DNA of 64,000 bases, taken from the NCBI GenBank assembly GCA_012862575.1, contig BLSF01000007.1:496001-560000 (forward strand), read 5' to 3'. Positions 33,501 to 41,656 of the stretch are shown piece after piece. The DNA is from Parietichytrium sp. I65-24A (taxonomy: Eukaryota; Sar; Bigyra; Thraustochytrida; Thraustochytriidae). The position numbers and the translations under genes are program-made. Each line of letters opens with the position of its first letter. Positions within the stretch are counted from its first letter, which is position 1. The notes beneath the pieces were generated by a model. That model saw nothing but the letters and a program-made list of their open reading frames with translations, was not told the origin of the DNA and did no database searches.

Positions 33501-33928
33501 CCTTTGGAGTCTCCCAGAACAAGAACCTAAACTACTATCTGAAGGTCACCGACAGCGATCGCAAGACTGAGCTGCTCAGCCTCGCGTCCTCGGACTTGTG
33601 CGTTCTCGGACGCGGCAAGGAGGTGTCTATGCTCAACTCTGACGAGATGCCACCAGAAGGGTGCTCGGCCACGCTCCCGGAACCCTCAATCCAGGTCTTT
33701 TTGCAGCTCAAGGGCGTCGTCGATCCAGAGAAGGAGATTGTCAAAATTCAAGCCAGCCTGGAGAAGGTCAACAAAACCATTGCGACCCTCGAGAAGCGCC
33801 GCGAGAACCTTGACAAGATGAATCCAGAGGGCCAGGAGAAGCTCATGACCGACCTGGAGGCAGAGGTCACCAAAGCCAAGGCTTACGAGTCGCAGATCGA
33901 GGCGTTCAAGACCTTGCTCAGCCAATAA
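30539..33928 (+). CDS. VARS: Valyl-tRNA synthetase
   Basis: 1129 residues, single exon, ATG at 30539. It charges tRNA-Val with valine. It has class I features: HIGH at 182-185 within PPPNVTGSLHIGHALTCS, and KMSKS at 695-699 (GRKMSKSLGNVLDP). The editing (CP1) domain lies between them, followed by an anticodon-binding domain and the C-terminal coiled-coil arm typical of ValRS (EKEIVKIQASLEKVNKTI). The N-terminal ~120 residues are a charged coiled-coil and Lys-rich extension found in eukaryotic cytosolic forms. No mitochondrial presequence is obvious at this start. Stop TAA lies inside an AATAAA word. The methyltransferase gene follows on the same strand 225 bases downstream. Confidence 0.98.
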   Translation: MGEPASEETLQRLREENRELLEEIERQGDGLRALKEGGGGKQEVDELAAKLNELKFQLPIELMSERDAKKFLKLQAKKQKEAEKAARSEKWAAATNKNKDKKKKSAPQAEEVFVNKTPVGEKKDLAEPMAKAYNPPAVEAAWDAWWENQGFYTADVDAAINAPADEKFVIVIPPPNVTGSLHIGHALTCSIEDTLCRWNRMVGKHVMWLPGTDHAGIATQAVVEKKIMKESGKLRQDLGREKFLEEVWAWKNQKGAHILQQLRRLGASVDHSRTVFTMDEKRSKCVTEAFVRLYEDGLIYRDTRLVNWSHALNTALSDVEVDHEEVKGITLRSVKNHDKNKKYEFGTLTSFAYKVVDESGAPTDEEIIVATTRLETMLGDSAVAIHPEDPRYTHLHGKRVYHPFRKCSIPIVTDAELVDMSFGTGAVKITPAHDPNDFKCGRKHNLEEISILNDNGSINGVCGAPFEGIMRFDGRYLVEEELKKLGLFRDKQPHTMQIPICSRSGDIIEPRLVPQWWVKCDTMAAEGVEKVRSGELKIVPEFHKNTWFGWLENIQDWCISRQLWWGHRIPAYKVVSPSCGEKWFVGRDEAEAKAKASKELGVAESEIQLEQDPDVLDTWFSSGLFPFATFDWAQEGEQAEKELKAFFPGTLLETGHDIIFFWVARMVMLSLQLMKCLPFSTVYLHAMVRDKYGRKMSKSLGNVLDPIQVMEGISLEELHKSLYAGNLPESEIEKAKEGQRLDYPDGIPECGADALRFGLLAYTVQGRDVNLDINRVAAYRRFCNKLWQVTNFMMINIGETFSPSKTFLSDVVNRKVSGLCLRDRWILSKLGYLAASCNDSFSKYEFAGVTSALHRFYLEELCDVYVEAVKPVMRAGGAEDASQEAKEQMNAAQNTLWYCLDVSLRLMHPIMPFVTEELWQRLPGRPQPAPPSIMVAHYPGSTPVANHANDQAAHDETDALNKIQDAEADEYFALVNLVAAGMRSLAASFGVSQNKNLNYYLKVTDSDRKTELLSLASSDLCVLGRGKEVSMLNSDEMPPEGCSATLPEPSIQVFLQLKGVVDPEKEIVKIQASLEKVNKTIATLEKRRENLDKMNPEGQEKLMTDLEAEVTKAKAYESQIEAFKTLLSQ

Positions 33929-34153
33929 AAACCTCCATCATCGAGACACATCCCCCCAGTAACCCAACTTTCTAATATCATCCGTTTGCCACTGTTTCTA
34001 ACCATCTCTTGGATCGCATGAATCGCATGTCGCCTTTCTTCTTCGACATATGCCTCATCGACAGACAGAAAGACAGACAAACACAAAGACAGAAAGACAG
34101 ACAAACAGCCTCCTAGTCTCAAACTCTCAAACCCTGGCGGCAAATCTGGCACC
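33929..34153. repeat. Short spacer with ACAGAAAGACAGACAAACA duplication
   Basis: Between ValRS and ETFBKMT. An imperfect duplication of an ACAGAAAGACAGACAAACA phrase lies at about 34061-34107. No gene. Confidence 0.7.
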
Positions 34154-35005
34154 ATGAGCGCGCTCCGCCGCGTACCCTCGCGCCTGCTCACCGCCTGCGC
34201 GCATCACCGCGCACCTTCATTACTCCCTCCCAGCCGCCCGCGCCAACTTTGCTCCTCGCGGGACATTGTTGACCCTGGGGACATTGCGGACCCCACAGCA
34301 GGCACAGCAGGCACAGCAGAGCCCGACGCGGACCCGGCGTGGCGCGAGGCGCTGGTGCGGGAACACGCGCGGCCCGCGGAGGTGAGCGGTAGCGGTGGGC
34401 TATTGGCGTGGCAGATCACGGAGGAATGCGCGCTGCATCGCGCGCGGGATGAGTCTGAGCTGCCGTTCCCAGCGCCGTGGTGGGCGTTCTGCTGGCCCGG
34501 AGGGTGGGCGGTGACGCGGTTCCTGGCGGAGAACCCGGACGCGGCGCGCGGGTTCTCGGTGCTGGAGGTGGGCTCCGGCTGCGGCAGCGCCAGCATGGCC
34601 GCAGCGAGGGCAGGCGCGCGAAGAGTGGTGGCCAACGACGTGTGCCCCTTCGCTGGCGCGGCGCTCAAGCTCAATCTACGGCTCAATGGAATGCGAGACG
34701 ACGCGGTGCTCTTCGACGGGTCGGACCGCATAGGCAATGACAGCGGTGAATGCGGAGGGAAAGGCAAGGAAGCGGGGCTGCGGTCACTTGCGAAGGAGTT
34801 TGACGTGGTGCTGGTTGGCGATATGCTTTACGATGAGGACTTTGCGGCGCCCCTGCTCGCCGCGCTGCAAGGCCACCCCAATGTGATCGTGGGCGACCCG
34901 GGCAGGGGGTTCTGCCCCGACGTGGCCGAGGAGCAACTCCTGGCATCGTACGAGTTTGGCAAAGACGGCTTTCGCGAGGTCAGGGTGTTCAAGCTCGCGG
35001 TGTGA
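34154..35005 (+). CDS. ETFBKMT: Electron-transfer flavoprotein beta lysine methyltransferase
   Basis: 283 residues, single exon, ATG at 34154. A seven-beta-strand SAM methyltransferase of family 16. The substrate-side motif is PWWAFCWPGG (108-117), SAM motif I is VLEVGSGCGS (136-145), ANDV is at 160-163, and the catalytic post-II motif is GDMLYDEDF (222-230). This set matches METTL20/ETFBKMT, which methylates lysines next to the recognition loop of ETF-beta and tunes electron transfer in the mitochondrial matrix. The first ~35 residues are rich in Arg, Ser and Leu without acids, as expected for a mitochondrial presequence. Codons are strongly G/C-ending compared with ValRS just upstream. Confidence 0.9.
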   Translation: MSALRRVPSRLLTACAHHRAPSLLPPSRPRQLCSSRDIVDPGDIADPTAGTAGTAEPDADPAWREALVREHARPAEVSGSGGLLAWQITEECALHRARDESELPFPAPWWAFCWPGGWAVTRFLAENPDAARGFSVLEVGSGCGSASMAAARAGARRVVANDVCPFAGAALKLNLRLNGMRDDAVLFDGSDRIGNDSGECGGKGKEAGLRSLAKEFDVVLVGDMLYDEDFAAPLLAALQGHPNVIVGDPGRGFCPDVAEEQLLASYEFGKDGFREVRVFKLAV

Positions 35006-35344
35006 CCTGCTGTGGCGAGGGTTGTATCTCGATGAGACGGGGATATTGACGGCTGGAGGACTTGACTTTTTGGCTCGCCCGAGGTGCTTTTCTCCACGCA
35101 TTTCCAGTCAAAACAACCTTGAGCTACTTGGATTCATAGTTTTGATTTTGTGCGCAACGTTGGAGAAAAAGCCATAGGAAGGATCTAACTCAGATTGATA
35201 AATTACAAGAGTCATATCTCCACATTAGACATAAGTGGGAACTGAAATTTGAAAATAATCAAGAGCACTTGTCAAAATAGTATGTACAGCAAGCATGACT
35301 GCCCTGCTCGGCTCGCGAAAGCACAGGCGTCTTTTTCAGTCTAT
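35006..35344. other. Convergent 3' region, 0.34 kb
   Basis: AT-richer text between convergent stops; no gene. Confidence 0.65.
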
Positions 35345-36919
35345 TCATTCGTCTAGCCTCTCCAAAAGCTTGGAAATGCTGTCGCTAAGGTTGTCCGTGT
35401 TCGTGAAGTCGATGTAGAGCTCCCCAGCGAGTTTTAGCTGGAGCGGCCCAATCCAGGAGTTGGGGTTAAGCATTTCAGGCTCCATCACGCAAGGAATCAT
35501 GTTTCTAACACCACGGACTCTGCAAGCCGCAAGGAACTCATCGCGGCAAAAGTCGTCCGCTTCGGATGTCAGTTTGTGCATGTAGCGTTCTGTCACAAAC
35601 ACAATCACTTTGCGGGACTGCTCGATACCCTCCGTGATCTGCATCACCATGTTGCCGGAGAGGCGTTCCTCGTCGAACCAGGTGACCATGCCCCGATCGA
35701 TCAAAGCAGCGTTCACGTGGCTTACAATCTGGTGATTGTCGCCATTGACGCCCCAGTCATGCGTCAGAAAAGCGTCATACGTGTATGCCCTGTCGTTGGT
35801 CTTCAAGTTGCGTCTAAAGAACCCACTCACACCACTCGAAATTCGCTTTGCCAGGGATCTGCGCCGCGGAGCCTCCCTTTCCGACCCACTGGACTCGTGG
35901 TCACTTTCCTCGTTCGCGAGGCCCTTGGAACTTGCAAATTTTTTGAGAAGCGCGCGGCGCTTCATCAGTGCAGCGACTCCAAGCGTTTGCAGGTCGTCGT
36001 CGCTGAGATCCTCGCACTGCTCGAGCTCGAGCACCTCGTTCTCGAAGAATGCAATAATCGTCTGACGATTGATGCTGAGTTGCTGCAAAACCTTCGAAAC
36101 CTCGTTTTTCTTGAGGTACATGATGAAGCTCGCGATGTCGTCGCGATCGCAGGCCCGGGCGATCGATAGGGCTTTAGCGCCTCGAGAGTTTTCCACGTTG
36201 ATGTCTGCTCCCCCCGCCCAAAGGGCCTTGACGATTGCCAAGGAGCGCTCGCGAATATGGTCGGCGTTCTCCTCAGTGCGGCATGCCAACATCAGCGCCG
36301 TGTCGCCGTTCTCGTTCCGTAGGTCTGGCTCTGCGCCCTTCTGAATGAGGGCATTCACGACCTCGCCTTGCCCCTTGCGACACGCATACATGAGTGCTGA
36401 CCATCCGCTGAGGTCTTGACTGTCTAGCACTGCGTCTTTCTGGATCAAAAGCTGCGCACACTCAACCGCATCGTTTTTGCAAGCCAGCATGAGGGCCGTA
36501 AGACCATCGCGATTGGTGAGGTTCAAGTCGCATCCTTCTTTGATGAGCAGCAGGGTCGTTTCCGCCTGGCCGTGCACGACGGAAAACATGAGCGCAGTCA
36601 TCATCTCGTTGTTTTGAATGTCCAGCTCGGCTCCGACCTGCGTCAGCATTTGAGTAATCTCTGGTTGGTCGTAGCGGGCTGCAATCATGAGAGCCGTCCA
36701 GCTGGCTTCGTTCTGGTGGTTCAGATGCGCGCCATTTTGAATCAGCCACTGGGCGATCCGCGGCTGAGGCCCGCTCGCAGGTGAGACGGCCCATGTCAGT
36801 GGCGAGTCACCGACGCTGTTGCAAATCTCATTCAACTTCTGTCGCTTCTTCGCCACTACCCTCTGGACTCCGTCCAGGTCGCCTGCCTTGATCAGCTCGA
36901 ATATACTTGTGCTCACCAT
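35345..36919 (-). CDS. Ankyrin-SAM-TIR protein, possible NADase
   Basis: 524 residues, single exon, ATG at 36919. Residues ~8-270 are about seven ankyrin repeats (TALMIAAR, TALMFSVV, TALMLACK, SALMYACR). Residues ~272-330 look like a SAM domain (CEDLSDDDLQTLGVAALMKRRALLKKF). Next comes an acidic/basic linker with RRRSLAKR. Residues ~379-505 are a TIR domain beginning YDAFLTHDW. WFDEERL (414-420) aligns with FIDVEKL of SARM1, which places E418 at the catalytic glutamate of TIR NADases. SARM1 has ARM-SAM-TIR order; here ankyrin repeats replace ARM. By analogy the SAM would oligomerise, the TIR would cut NAD+, and the ankyrin part would hold it off or sense a signal. Enzyme activity is inference. 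Confidence 0.9.
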   Translation of the reverse strand: MVSTSIFELIKAGDLDGVQRVVAKKRQKLNEICNSVGDSPLTWAVSPASGPQPRIAQWLIQNGAHLNHQNEASWTALMIAARYDQPEITQMLTQVGAELDIQNNEMMTALMFSVVHGQAETTLLLIKEGCDLNLTNRDGLTALMLACKNDAVECAQLLIQKDAVLDSQDLSGWSALMYACRKGQGEVVNALIQKGAEPDLRNENGDTALMLACRTEENADHIRERSLAIVKALWAGGADINVENSRGAKALSIARACDRDDIASFIMYLKKNEVSKVLQQLSINRQTIIAFFENEVLELEQCEDLSDDDLQTLGVAALMKRRALLKKFASSKGLANEESDHESSGSEREAPRRRSLAKRISSGVSGFFRRNLKTNDRAYTYDAFLTHDWGVNGDNHQIVSHVNAALIDRGMVTWFDEERLSGNMVMQITEGIEQSRKVIVFVTERYMHKLTSEADDFCRDEFLAACRVRGVRNMIPCVMEPEMLNPNSWIGPLQLKLAGELYIDFTNTDNLSDSISKLLERLDE

Positions 36920-38254
36920 CTTGCCCGATGCTTTGTTCGCCTGTGCTCTTCCAAACGCCTGTCTTTGGACGCGGAGTTTGGGTTTTGATTTTGATACATG
37001 AATTCATTCTCCATCATTCTCGGCTTCGGCTCCGGCTCCGGCTCTGTCTTTTCTCTAATGAGCATACACCCATGAAAAGCTTTCCTACTAGCTAGCGAGC
37101 TTCATTGCTCGTTATCAATACACTTTGACCCGCTTCAGCCTAGGTACTACCGGTACCGGTACAGACTTTTCACAGAAAAGAACTTTTTTACAGAATTTAG
37201 AACAGATCGATCTCCATTCTTTTACTGATCAACTTAGTTTAGAATGAAGATTGCTGACAGCGCTCGACAGTGTGAGTCAAGATTTGGGTTGCTCAAAGAC
37301 GCTAGCTAGGCTAGCTGACTTTGTAGTTAGTAGAGCTACAGAGGCGGTGTGCACCCATGCTAGGTCAAAAAATAGTCAGTGCTGCGACGAACACCCTACT
37401 GTCAAAGCGTGTTGATTTTGATAAAGAAAATTGTCTGTGAGCACACTCAACTCCCCGTCAATCATCATGGAGTAAGCAGAGAGAAATTGTCTTGCTTTTC
37501 GTACTTTTCGTCTATTATTTGCATAGGACGTTTTTGCTTTCAATGCTCTGTTCTCCGAAATTCAGAAGATGTCTCCAAATTTCCCATTTTTTTCCATACC
37601 GGGACCTCATATTACTCTTCGAGGGATAGAGGCCACAGCTAGCTAAAACCGGGACCTCATATTACTCTTCGAGGGATAGAGGCCACAGCTAGCTAAAATG
37701 CTCTCGATACTGCTATAGCTTGCGGTGAAAAGTACTACACGTAGTCAACATCACCTTCACTCGCTCAAGCGTGGTATCAAGGGGTCGTCGACAAGCGAGA
37801 CCATCACAACAAACAATCGCGACCCGCGCAAATACCCGCGCAACCGGGAAACAAAACACTTTACAGTCTCGACTGTTTTACATCGTTGCTAACAGCCTTT
37901 CCCTTCCTGTCTATGCTACCAGAGCAACTTTGAAATGCACCGCGAACAACGCAATTAACGCAATTGCGCACTTGCGCTGCAGAGACAACAGAGACGCAGT
38001 TGACAACTGTACCTACCCTTTCAAAGAGCCCAGCATTCTAGGTCTAGCGATTACAGAGCGACTACAGTCCTAAAGTGGCGTTCGTAATCTTGAATTTGAT
38101 TATTCAATTTTGAGCATCAAGTGTGAGGCATCAAAAAGAGTCTCACTGTGCTGTTGTAATCTCCTCTCACAGACAGCTATGTATGTTTTGAAAGATGTTT
38201 TGATTCGCAGAATCACACCGCTAGCGAAGTGTCATTTGCGGCTAGGGAGTAAAA
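36920..38254. other. Spacer, 1.3 kb
   Basis: Contains a TACCGGTACCGGTACAG palindromic stretch near 37148-37164 and a perfect 50-bp tandem duplication (separate entry). No gene recognised. Confidence 0.55.
37599..37698. repeat. Perfect 50-bp tandem duplication
   Basis: Two identical 50-base units, first at 37599-37648 and second at 37649-37698, each ending GCTAGCTAAAA. Perfect identity in a spacer implies a recent event (or an assembly artefact). Confidence 0.95.
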
Positions 38255-38651
38255 ATGAACCCGAAATTGTGGGAGGTGGTGGGAGTCACTTTCTTTGGAT
38301 CGATGGAGGCTGTTTCCTCTTGGTCTTTCCTCACAGTCGAGTCAATTGGAGAGGGAACTGCGCACCAACAGCTTCAATCGGTGCTCGCATTCAGGACTGA
38401 CGGTGAGCGCATGTGAGTACAGAGGTTGCAGAACAGATCTGCCATGATCTGCCTTCAATTTCAGATCAATCGAAACAGTTCACAATAACTATTTCCCCAA
38501 CCCTGACTTGATAGATTCTCCGCAGGACAGCCCTGAATCTCCCTCCCTTCCGCGACTTGCCGATGTAATGGGTGAAACTGGAATGACAAGTCAACGCGCA
38601 GCGCAGTTGCTCCCACATCATGGCACTGGCATGATATTTGATGAACGGTAA
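38255..38651 (+). CDS. Possible small two-exon gene, 114 residues
   Basis: Candidate built by eye. Exon 1 is 38255-38412 (ATG AAC CCG AAA), with a GTGAGT donor. The intron is 52 bp (38413-38464) with a TTTCAG acceptor. Exon 2 is 38465-38651, ending TAA. The codon is split after its second base and the frame holds. Exon 1 reads MNPKLWEVVGVTFFGSMEAV..., and exon 2 has a Pro/Asp/Ser-rich stretch then LADVMGETGMTSQRAAQLL. No family recognised. Both exons look like protein and the splice sites are good, but two ~55-codon open stretches can occur by chance here, so treat it as a hypothesis. Confidence 0.35.
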
Positions 38652-39295
38652 AGTCCTCCTCCATCAGCCAGCTTGCTCCCTCGTTTTTCGGGGAGTGCCA
38701 GAATCAAAATTAACTGTCAATAAAAAACTGCGCCTCGCTAAACATCCCTTTGTAGTGTATCAGCTAGCGAATGCGCTGGATGAATCCTGCAAAAGTGGCC
38801 GATTGAGATTTCACTACTACGTATGTATCTAGCTACTTGATAGTGGGACAGCGCCGGAAAGCCAGCTGCAGTTTTCGCAAAACTTCGCCTCTTGATTAAG
38901 AATAAATGAAGCTTCCCTTCAACTTTTCAGGGTTCAACTTGTTCAACTTGTCAAACTCCGACAACTCCGAGTCGGGCGACGATTCGAACACAACTCGGTC
39001 AGGGGATTATTTGGTCGCGCTTTATTCATTCATGAGTGAATAAAAGAAATGCACTCACTGGCAGTGCCACCTCCGAACAACGCGCAGGTGCTGCAAACAT
39101 GATTGTGAAGCGAACATTTCGAACACTTACGACGAAACTGCCACGCTGAAAACTCCCAAAGTCGTGTGGTTCTCTTGGTTTAAACAACTTTGCAGCGAAA
39201 GCCAAGCGGCACACGAAACGTTGTTAATTTCAGATTCAAGACATTCGAGGCCAGGTTGAGGGAAATTAGTCGTTAGGTAAAAGAAAAGATGCAAC
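38652..39295. other. Spacer, 0.64 kb
   Basis: A 60-codon ATG frame (38641-38832) reads like protein but ends at a GTATGT without a convincing continuation. Not called. Confidence 0.4.
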
Positions 39296-39624
39296 ATGGC
39301 CGTCGGTCCCAGCGTTTCAACCGCAAAAGAGAGTCGGTTCGCAGGACGATTCGCCCAGCTCTTGCCCCGTGTCAGTAGAGCCAAGGTAAGCGAGCAATTG
39401 AAATGGACGCTGGGCATTGATAACAGTTCAAGATTTTTTCTAAAAGTTCTGTGTTACAAGTCATGAGACGGAAGGAGGAACAAAATGTGCGGACGGAAAT
39501 TGACGAAGATCAGCTCCAATCGGCTGTGTGCTCTAGAGCAGCAGTGAGCCCCGCAGAAAAAGTTTGCAGGTTCGGGAATGGCAGGTACGATCTGTCCCAG
39601 TTGCTTATGGAGAACCAGCAATGA
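39296..39624 (+). CDS. Possible small two-exon gene, about 95 residues
   Basis: Candidate. Exon 1 is 39296-39385, ATG GCC GTC GGT, ending at a GTAAGC donor. The best in-frame acceptor gives exon 2 at 39427-39624 and a very short 41-bp intron; an acceptor six bases later is also in frame. Exon 2 reads like a charged soluble protein (MRRKEEQNVRTEIDEDQLQ) to a TGA. The stop lies 18 bases from the stop of the convergent SNARE gene. No family recognised. The intron length is shorter than any other here, which lowers confidence. Confidence 0.35.
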
Positions 39625-39642
39625 CTAGAGTAAACCGCGCGT

Positions 39643-40113
39643 TCATGTGTATATTATCATCAAGAAAAGGAAAAACGCGATACCAGAAAGAGTCAGCGTC
39701 AGGCAAAAGTAACCTGGTCCCCCAGCCTGCTTGACTAATTCTTGTGTTTTCCCCTCTATCATTTTCATGGCCAGCGTTGTGCGGTCCATGTCCTGTCCAA
39801 CCTCATCCAACAAACTAACCAACACCATCGCACATCAGTCAGACACGGCTGCAAATCAATCCTCGCAAGTCTCGGCCCAACAACATTTACACACATCCAC
39901 AGCCGAGCGACACACTTACTCATTCTGAGCTCTCAGCTCCGCACTAAAACCCTCCGCAAGCTGGCCGACCCTTTGTAGCGACTGGCTGAGCGCGTCCAAG
40001 TGCGCATCTTGCGCCGCCTCTTCGCGCCGCTTGCTCAGAAACAAGTCTCCCTCTGAGGCCTCCAAGTCATCTTCTCCGAACAACTCTTTGCGCTCCCTTC
40101 GCTGCGCCGCCAT
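39643..40113 (-). CDS. Qc-SNARE of Bet1/Sft1 or syntaxin-8 type, two exons
   Basis: Join of 39920-40113 and 39643-39814 on the minus strand, giving 121 residues. The intron is 105 bp with a GTAAGT donor and TTAG acceptor; the split codon forms Asp and restores the core RAQNDLLDEVGQDMDRT. The SNARE motif spans about residues 32-95. Its zero-layer Gln lies in LRAQN, which marks it as a Q-SNARE. A short linker and a C-terminal membrane anchor follow (LTLTLSGIAFFLFLMIIYT). It is a tail-anchored protein that forms one helix of the four-helix fusion bundle. The short N-terminus without a separate folded domain favours Bet1/Sft1 (ER-Golgi), but text such as QDAHLDALSQSLQ also recalls syntaxin 8, so the compartment is unsure. 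Confidence 0.92.
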
Positions 40114-40909
40114 CTCGCACTTCGTCTCTCAGTTTCTCCAAGCCAAGACCGAAATTTTGGCTCTTCCCAAAGACCGCTGGCAACGGTTGCTGGCGCGGAC
40201 GACTTGGTTATAACGAAAAGAGCCGCTTCCTAACAGTCGCATACGCAGGTGCCGAGGACACTTTACTGTGTTTCGCACAGAGAGATCACAGACAAGTGAG
40301 ATACGCAAATCTGTTCTGATGACGTCATGAGAATAGCCGCATGTAATGTGTCACTACCTCATTGCTTAGTCATGGGAAGGTGAGGTGGCAAACCTTCTAA
40401 ATTCTACTCTACTACGAGAGCGATAGTGGGAGCCGGTGCTACTCGAGACGGGTATCGTAACCCCTAGGCTTGGCCTAGCCATGCCCGTACACTTCTTGCG
40501 GAACGCATTTATGAGGAACGCTTTCACCTCTAATCCCGTATACACCTTACTTACAGTCTCTGAATGCCTCTGTAGTTCTAAGCTTCTAATGAAAAGCTGT
40601 GCTAGCAAGTAGCTATCCCTTAAATAGTACCTAGCCTAGACACCTAACAGAGGTCTTAAGATAACGTTAGCTTTCAGTGTATGATCGAAAATTGATGCCT
40701 GTAGCAGAAATGGTAGAGAGATGCTAACGGATACTCTGAAGGGTGGAGGGCGAGGCTTATTTTCGACTGTTGATAGTTGATTGTTGTTTTGATTGATTGA
40801 TTTGATTGACAGTGTATGACATTGTGAAGAATGAAATGGAATTTGGAAGCATTGGAAGGAAGGAGGTGTGGCTCGCAGAGGACAGCGCGAGAGACTGTGG
40901 AGCAAGAAG
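40114..40909. other. Divergent spacer with a relic-like stretch
   Basis: Holds the minus-strand relic-like frame (separate entry) and TGATTGATT text at 40785-40810. No other gene. Confidence 0.5.
40366..40642 (-). other. Relic-like open stretch of unknown origin
   Basis: About 90 open codons without a proper start, reading like protein but with TTA, CTA, ATA and AGA codons unlike the flanking host genes. Probably an old element fragment. The family is not recognised and it is treated as a fossil. Confidence 0.35.
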
Positions 40910-41656
40910 ATGGGCCGGCACATTTTCTGGGACCGAAAGAAGGTGTTTGTGAGCTTGGAGGTGGAAAAGGAGCATGTACGGAGCACATATGGGGAGCACA
41001 GCTGGCAAATGAAGGTGATTAACACGGTGCACTCAAGGCTTGTGCAGTCGTGCCTGGCCGCACTTTTGGTGCTCGATGTGGCGTGCCTGATAACAGAGCT
41101 GCTCTTGGCGTCGTACTTTCCGCAATGTGTGCATGTGCTGCAGTTCTGCGCGGCGACAGCGGGGAATGCCAGCGGGGATGAAACAGCCACGGAACACAGG
41201 ATGCTCGCCGAGGAAGAGACGTGCAGTGCGATATGCTTGGAACATCCGCACTGGCTTCACGGGTTCCACACGGCGCTTTTTGCCATCAGCATGTCCATTC
41301 TCGTCGTCTTCGAGGTAGAGCTCTTGGCGCTGTTCATGGCAGTCCGGCGCATGTTTTTTCGTGTTTTCTTCTATGTCTTCGACTTTGTCGTGGTCACGGT
41401 CGCCCTCGCGCTGGAGGCATATTACTTCACTCTGGATAGCAAGACTGCGGAAGAGGCGTTCGGGCTCCTTATCCTTCTTCGAATATGGCGCTTTGTGCGG
41501 CTCGGCCATGCCATCGGAACCGATGTGCATGAATACGAGCACCAAAAGATTGAACATCTGCAGGAGCAAATAAAAGAGCTCGAGCTTCAGCTAGCGGCAA
41601 CGCGGCATTCTCCTCCGCAATCTGACCCCGGCTCTTCTTCGATAGCGAGAATTTGA
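40910..41656 (+). CDS. HVCN1: Voltage-gated proton channel (Hv1 family)
   Basis: 248 residues, single exon; the ATG at 40910 is used (the frame opens earlier on a GTG). It is a four-helix voltage-sensor protein with no pore domain. S1 has D56 (LVLDVACLITE), aligned with the human selectivity residue D112, and E63 aligned with E119. S2 has F134 and E137 (charge-transfer centre, human F150/E153). S3 has D158 and E169 (human D174/D185). S4 is R191-x2-R194-x2-R197-x2-H200, with His where human has N214. A C-terminal coiled coil (about 205-232) would dimerise it. The S1-S2 loop is long, with four Cys and several His. Such channels let protons out of cells and open with depolarisation and an outward pH gradient. 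Confidence 0.93.
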   Translation: MGRHIFWDRKKVFVSLEVEKEHVRSTYGEHSWQMKVINTVHSRLVQSCLAALLVLDVACLITELLLASYFPQCVHVLQFCAATAGNASGDETATEHRMLAEEETCSAICLEHPHWLHGFHTALFAISMSILVVFEVELLALFMAVRRMFFRVFFYVFDFVVVTVALALEAYYFTLDSKTAEEAFGLLILLRIWRFVRLGHAIGTDVHEYEHQKIEHLQEQIKELELQLAATRHSPPQSDPGSSSIARI

